Assembly (NCBI RefSeq): GCF_017654505.1
Contig: NC_054534.1
Span: 43,436,226-43,500,225, forward strand
Direction: 5' to 3'
Length of the DNA stretch: 64,000 bases
Source of the DNA: Polyodon spathula
Taxonomy: Eukaryota > Chordata > Actinopteri > Acipenseriformes > Polyodontidae
The notes under the pieces: model-generated
The model's input: the letters and a program-made list of their open reading frames with translations, nothing else
Told to the model about the DNA's origin: nothing
The model's database searches: none
Made by a program: the position numbers and the translations under genes
Shown here: positions 60,401 through 64,000 of the stretch, in pieces
How positions within the stretch are numbered: position 1 is the stretch's first letter
Layout of the letters: each line of letters starts with the position of its first letter

Positions 60401-60419
60401 ACCAACTCCTCAGTAACTA

Positions 60420-61372
60420 ATTGGAAGTTTACAACAAAAATAGAGGTAGCACTCTACAAGACTGGACTCAAAGGGTGACTATTGATAGTACTAAATCTGA
60501 CCTGGCCATAATCAAAAAGGGGGTTCCTCAAAGTTCAATTTTTGGTCCATTACTTTTTTGCATCTATATAAATGTAATGTTCTTAAAAATAGCCTTAGAA
60601 AATGAACTAGCAGTTGGCTTTTAAAAACGACTAAAACTAAAACCATGCTATTTGGATGTGCACCTAAATTGTGCAATGTTAAAAGTAATCTTGCTCTTAT
60701 GTCAAATGATGCCACTAGTCTTAAAACTGTAACACAATATAAATATCTTGGTTTGTGGCTTGATTCAATGCTAAATTTGTAATACTGTATTTGGCATCTG
60801 GTATGCAAATGCAGATTTAAACTTGTTTTTCTATACAGACATAGCCTGAAGGTTATTTTGACTGGTAACCCAAGCGATATTACCTTTAATAGACTATGTT
60901 GATTTAGTATACATTAGTGCATTCCACACAGTTCTGACAAAGTTGGGTCCCATATATAATAGTGCTACAAGATGTATACTGAATGCAGATTATAACCAGC
61001 ACCACTGTACGCTATGACATTTTACGCTTTGTAATTGTTTGTGTTTAGTTTATAAGATGTACACTGGAAATGTTTTAAGTTACCTTTCATTTCTATTAGA
61101 GATGATGTGTAACTATTTATGCACTAAGATCAAATGATGTGTCTACTTTCAAAAGTGTTGCAAATACTATAAGTACTTACTATGACCAGGATTATTTGGA
61201 ATCATTTTATTTTTGTATGCTTTTATTCTGTATTACTGTTTTTGTCCTGTTAGAATCTCTTTTTTGACATTGATTTTATAATGTTGTTTCTTGCCGTCTT
61301 CTGTTGCCAGGACACCCTTGAAATGAGTTGTATATCTCAAGGGTTCTGTCCTAATTAAATAAGTACATTTTA
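60420..61372 (+). pseudogene. L2/Rex-like LINE 3' relic
   Basis: Broken RT frames are seen: DWTQRVTIDSTKSDLAIIKK, then GVPQSSIFGPLLFCIYIN (60424-60570), the RT motif with GVPQGS changed to GVPQSS. Then KYLGLWLDSMLNF at 60741-60780. The FADD block is missing. The 3' end (ccaggacacccttgaaatga ... atctcaagggttctgtccta, 61309-61355, then attaaataa) matches the common fish LINE tail with an internal small hairpin (cccttgaaatg/ tctcaaggg). No intact ORF. Confidence 0.7.
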
Positions 61373-61702
61373 CATTTGAAATGAGTGTCACACTATTGTT
61401 TGTGAAATAAACAGTCCCTTGACTGTCCTTTTTTATTTAGACAATGGTTTACAACAAAGTTCTAAGTGCCATACCAGTAGGTCTCATTTTCTGGTAATTA
61501 AGGAGGGGCTATGATAATATTTCATATAGCACACATCATAAGAACGTACCAATAATTCAATTCATATTGCATTACAAAGGGTGTTTACAATGACTGTAAG
61601 ATTTTAGAATGCTATTACAGAAACATCCCAATTTTACCTACTGCAGGTAATCTTGGTCATCCGGGTTTACAACAGATGTAACTGGAGCGTTATATTTGTC
61701 AG

Positions 61703-61771
<69 letters not shown>

Positions 61772-62410
61772 TAAATGTATTTATTTCTTAAATGTTTCTG
61801 TTAAGATTATCAAATAGCACAAAAGGGATTCCTTAGTGTGCTATGATAAAGTTGTGCCAACATGCTACCATGACTACTCATTAAAGAAAACAAAACTTTT
61901 TTTTATATGTATGTTCTTTGTTTTTTGGTTACTTAGCATTGCAGCTATCAGAATCGCTACAGTATAACAAAACTTCATAAAATGTGTCCTGTAAAAGATG
62001 TGTGATTTTTGACTTTAACATTTTTTTCAAAGAAAGGCTACTGTAACTACTACAATTATTATATATGTATTTTGTATTAGACTATTTTTCAAAAGTGGGA
62101 TTTGATTCTATAATCTTAAGAACAATAAGCCAGGGGTTTATTGATTGATCTAAATGGAAAGGTCAGCTTGCTGCTGAGATTTCAGTGATTTATCAGGCAG
62201 TCTGCAGGTATGTATATCAACCTGGATATTGCATTTATAAGTAGTCTTTAGTAAGATGACAATTCTACAATTTGTCCCTTGACTTTGATGCATTTTGATG
62301 AATGGAACGATGTTAATTGTACCAAACTGGCACTGGCCTACCATCTTCAGGCGTTCAATACTTGAAACACCTATTTCTATTGTACAGAAAAGTATAGTAC
62401 GATGACGGCA
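61373..62410. other. No gene; (AT)n at 61704-61767
   Basis: AT-rich flank between the LINE relic and the SINE. One (AT)n tract of about 32 units is the only recognised item. Confidence 0.6.
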
Positions 62411-62415
62411 TTCTT

Positions 62416-62681
62416 CAGGTGGCTGTGTGGTCCAGTAGTTAAAGAAACAAGCTTATTACCAGGAGGTCCCTGGTTTAAATCCAAGCTCAGCCACTAACTC
62501 ATTGCGTGACACTGATCAAGTCACTTAACCTCCTTGTGCTCCATCTTTTGGGTGAGACTTTGTTGTAAGTGACTTTGCAATTGAAGCACAGTTCACACAC
62601 CCTAGTCTCGTATCTTGTAAAGCACTTTGTGATGGTGGTGCACTGTGAAAGGCGCTATATAAAAATAAAGATTATTATTAT
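62416..62681 (+). mobile_element. CORE-type SINE, tRNA-derived
   Basis: The 5' part is tRNA-like, with an A-box-like tgtggtccagtagtt and a B-box-like ggtttaaatcc (62472). The middle (ctcattgcgtgacactgatc, then aagtcacttaacctcc) matches the CORE domain shared with MIR-type SINEs. The 3' part (tgtaaagcactttgtgatgg ... gaaaggcgctatataaa) matches the tail of L2-type LINEs, which would supply the copying enzyme. It ends in an AAATAAAG/ATT-rich tail. Confidence 0.82.
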
Positions 62682-62689
62682 GGGATAAC

Positions 62690-63799
62690 AAATCTAGAAA
62701 AAGAACGCGCCATTGTGGGTGCCAAATGTCGTCATAAACATAACCATGGCTGCTTTTAAAATGATTGCACTGTCTTTGGTTTCTTCCATAAGAAGTTATG
62801 CATGTAGATTTATGTTAATCAAAATGTTTCAAACAAACCTCATTCCAGCACTATGTTTCAATGTGTTTGGTGTTTCACCAATTGCACATTACCCAGGAAA
62901 ACACACAACATTTTCTTTCATATTTGTAGAATTTCCTTTTCTATGAAATACAATATTTGTGACGTGAAAGTAAAACAATGGACTGTACAGCTTCCACAAA
63001 TGTGCTTCTTGGTCCCCAAATTGACAATGTGTTTGGATCCAATAGAGATTGGCTATTTCCCTAGGTAGTATCTCAGTGAAAACAGTAAGCAGGTACTTAT
63101 GGACTGGAAGTGTCGTTCTTGGTTATGTTGTTTCCCTTTTTGACCTTTTGTAAGAGTTATTAAACTAAACATGAACTGCCTGTAACAGTAATGCTTATGC
63201 AAATATAACTGAATTCACTTATCAGTGATTGGCAATCTAATTATATCTGAGACTTAAACCATGGCATTTCCTTTTTTCAGCGTTTACAAAGCAATTCTAT
63301 GCAATGCCAAGGATTCTTCCTTTCAATTTCGAAATCACAGTCTTTAAGCACTTCCCTCATAACATATACACTGTTAATCATACAGGGTTATTGACAGCAT
63401 GGATAACAAGAGGGTTTGAAGTACTAATTGCACTATATTATCAAACGATTTGGTGCAAGTAGAGGTGCAACACCATACTAATAGGTTGTAGATCAAATGT
63501 CCATTCTTTATTATTTATTATATAAAAAGAACAAAGTTAAAAACAGAGCAGATGGATATAATTCAGTTGTTAACATCGGATTAAGAGAAACAATATTTGA
63601 GTTATATTGTGGGCTTCTTTCTACAAATACAAAATCTTATTTTTTTTTTCCCCAAACAGGATGACATTGGATTTGGCTCTCCTTTCAAAAACTAGTTTAA
63701 GACATCCCAGGATAATTGAAATTGCAATCATTTAAAGTAGCTATCTAATTAGGACACCATTAAGAAGGACATTAATTACAATATTTTAGATTTACAGGA

Positions 63800-63876
<77 letters not shown>

Positions 63877-64000
63877 CTGGTAAATCCCTGTTATTATTTT
63901 GTTGCATTATAACTATGATGAGAAATAATAATGTTTTATTAACATGGATGTAAAGTGGCTTTTCAGAAATAAACTTTTCCTGATGTTGGATAGTCACATT
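62690..64000. other. No gene; (GT)n near the end
   Basis: Short frames without recognised domains, then the (GT)n tract at 63801-63873. Confidence 0.55.
63801..63873. repeat. (GT)n microsatellite
   Basis: About 36 uninterrupted GT units. Confidence 0.95.

Overview
The window is vertebrate nuclear DNA. It is AT-rich, has long (AT)n, (CA)n and (ATT)n microsatellites, and is dense with transposable-element relics. The mix of CR1-type and R2-type LINEs, several Tc1/mariner copies, hAT, Harbinger, piggyBac and pogo-like relics, a CORE-type SINE and gag-bearing LTR elements fits a ray-finned fish. From memory of repeat families, not from a search, it looks most like an early-branching lineage such as sturgeon or paddlefish. 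I find no convincing host protein-coding gene; the window reads as intergenic or deep intronic DNA.

Layout. 1-380: piggyBac-like transposase tail. 2674-3562: Tc1 relic. 3570-4000: CR1-type LINE fragment (minus). 4620-5340: Ty3/Gypsy-like gag relic (minus). 8092-9015: LTR-like repeat whose middle is a hexanucleotide array. 9016-14500: quiet DNA with possible conserved blocks and one candidate terminal exon. 14505-18605: R2-clade LINE split by a solo LTR. 18625-20600: compound microsatellite, Tc1 transposase relic (minus) and a second R2-type fragment, bracketed by an inverted repeat. 20848-22000: palindromic microsatellite, another Tc1 end and a hAT transposase tail. 22368-22934 and 23431-24043: two non-autonomous DNA transposons with target duplications. 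26030-27650: Harbinger and hAT relics. 28691-31640: LTR retrotransposon with near-identical LTRs, a tRNA-Leu-type primer site, two zinc knuckles, repeat arrays and no pol. 31830-34178: broken copy of a widespread uncharacterised gene with a PIN/FEN-like acidic pattern. 35504-36754: internally deleted Tc1. 37070-39480: composite repeats and an exon-like GC-rich block. 39985-40475: fold-back repeat. 40621-46227: full-length CR1-type LINE with 6.4 tandem 5' monomers, an intact esterase ORF1 and a decayed ORF2. 46454-46860: LTR-like repeat. 48546-50051: Tc1. 50055-56080: mostly unannotated. 56085-57163: LTR-like block and an inverted-repeat element. 60420-61372: second LINE relic. 62416-62681: CORE-SINE. 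63801-63873: (GT)n.

No genes form a shared pathway here. What ties the window together is nested insertion: LTR into R2-type LINE, CR1 into a dispersed repeat, and Tc1 ends joined to microsatellites. The most notable items are the gag-only LTR element, the tandem 5' monomers of the CR1-type LINE, and the PIN-like gene relic.
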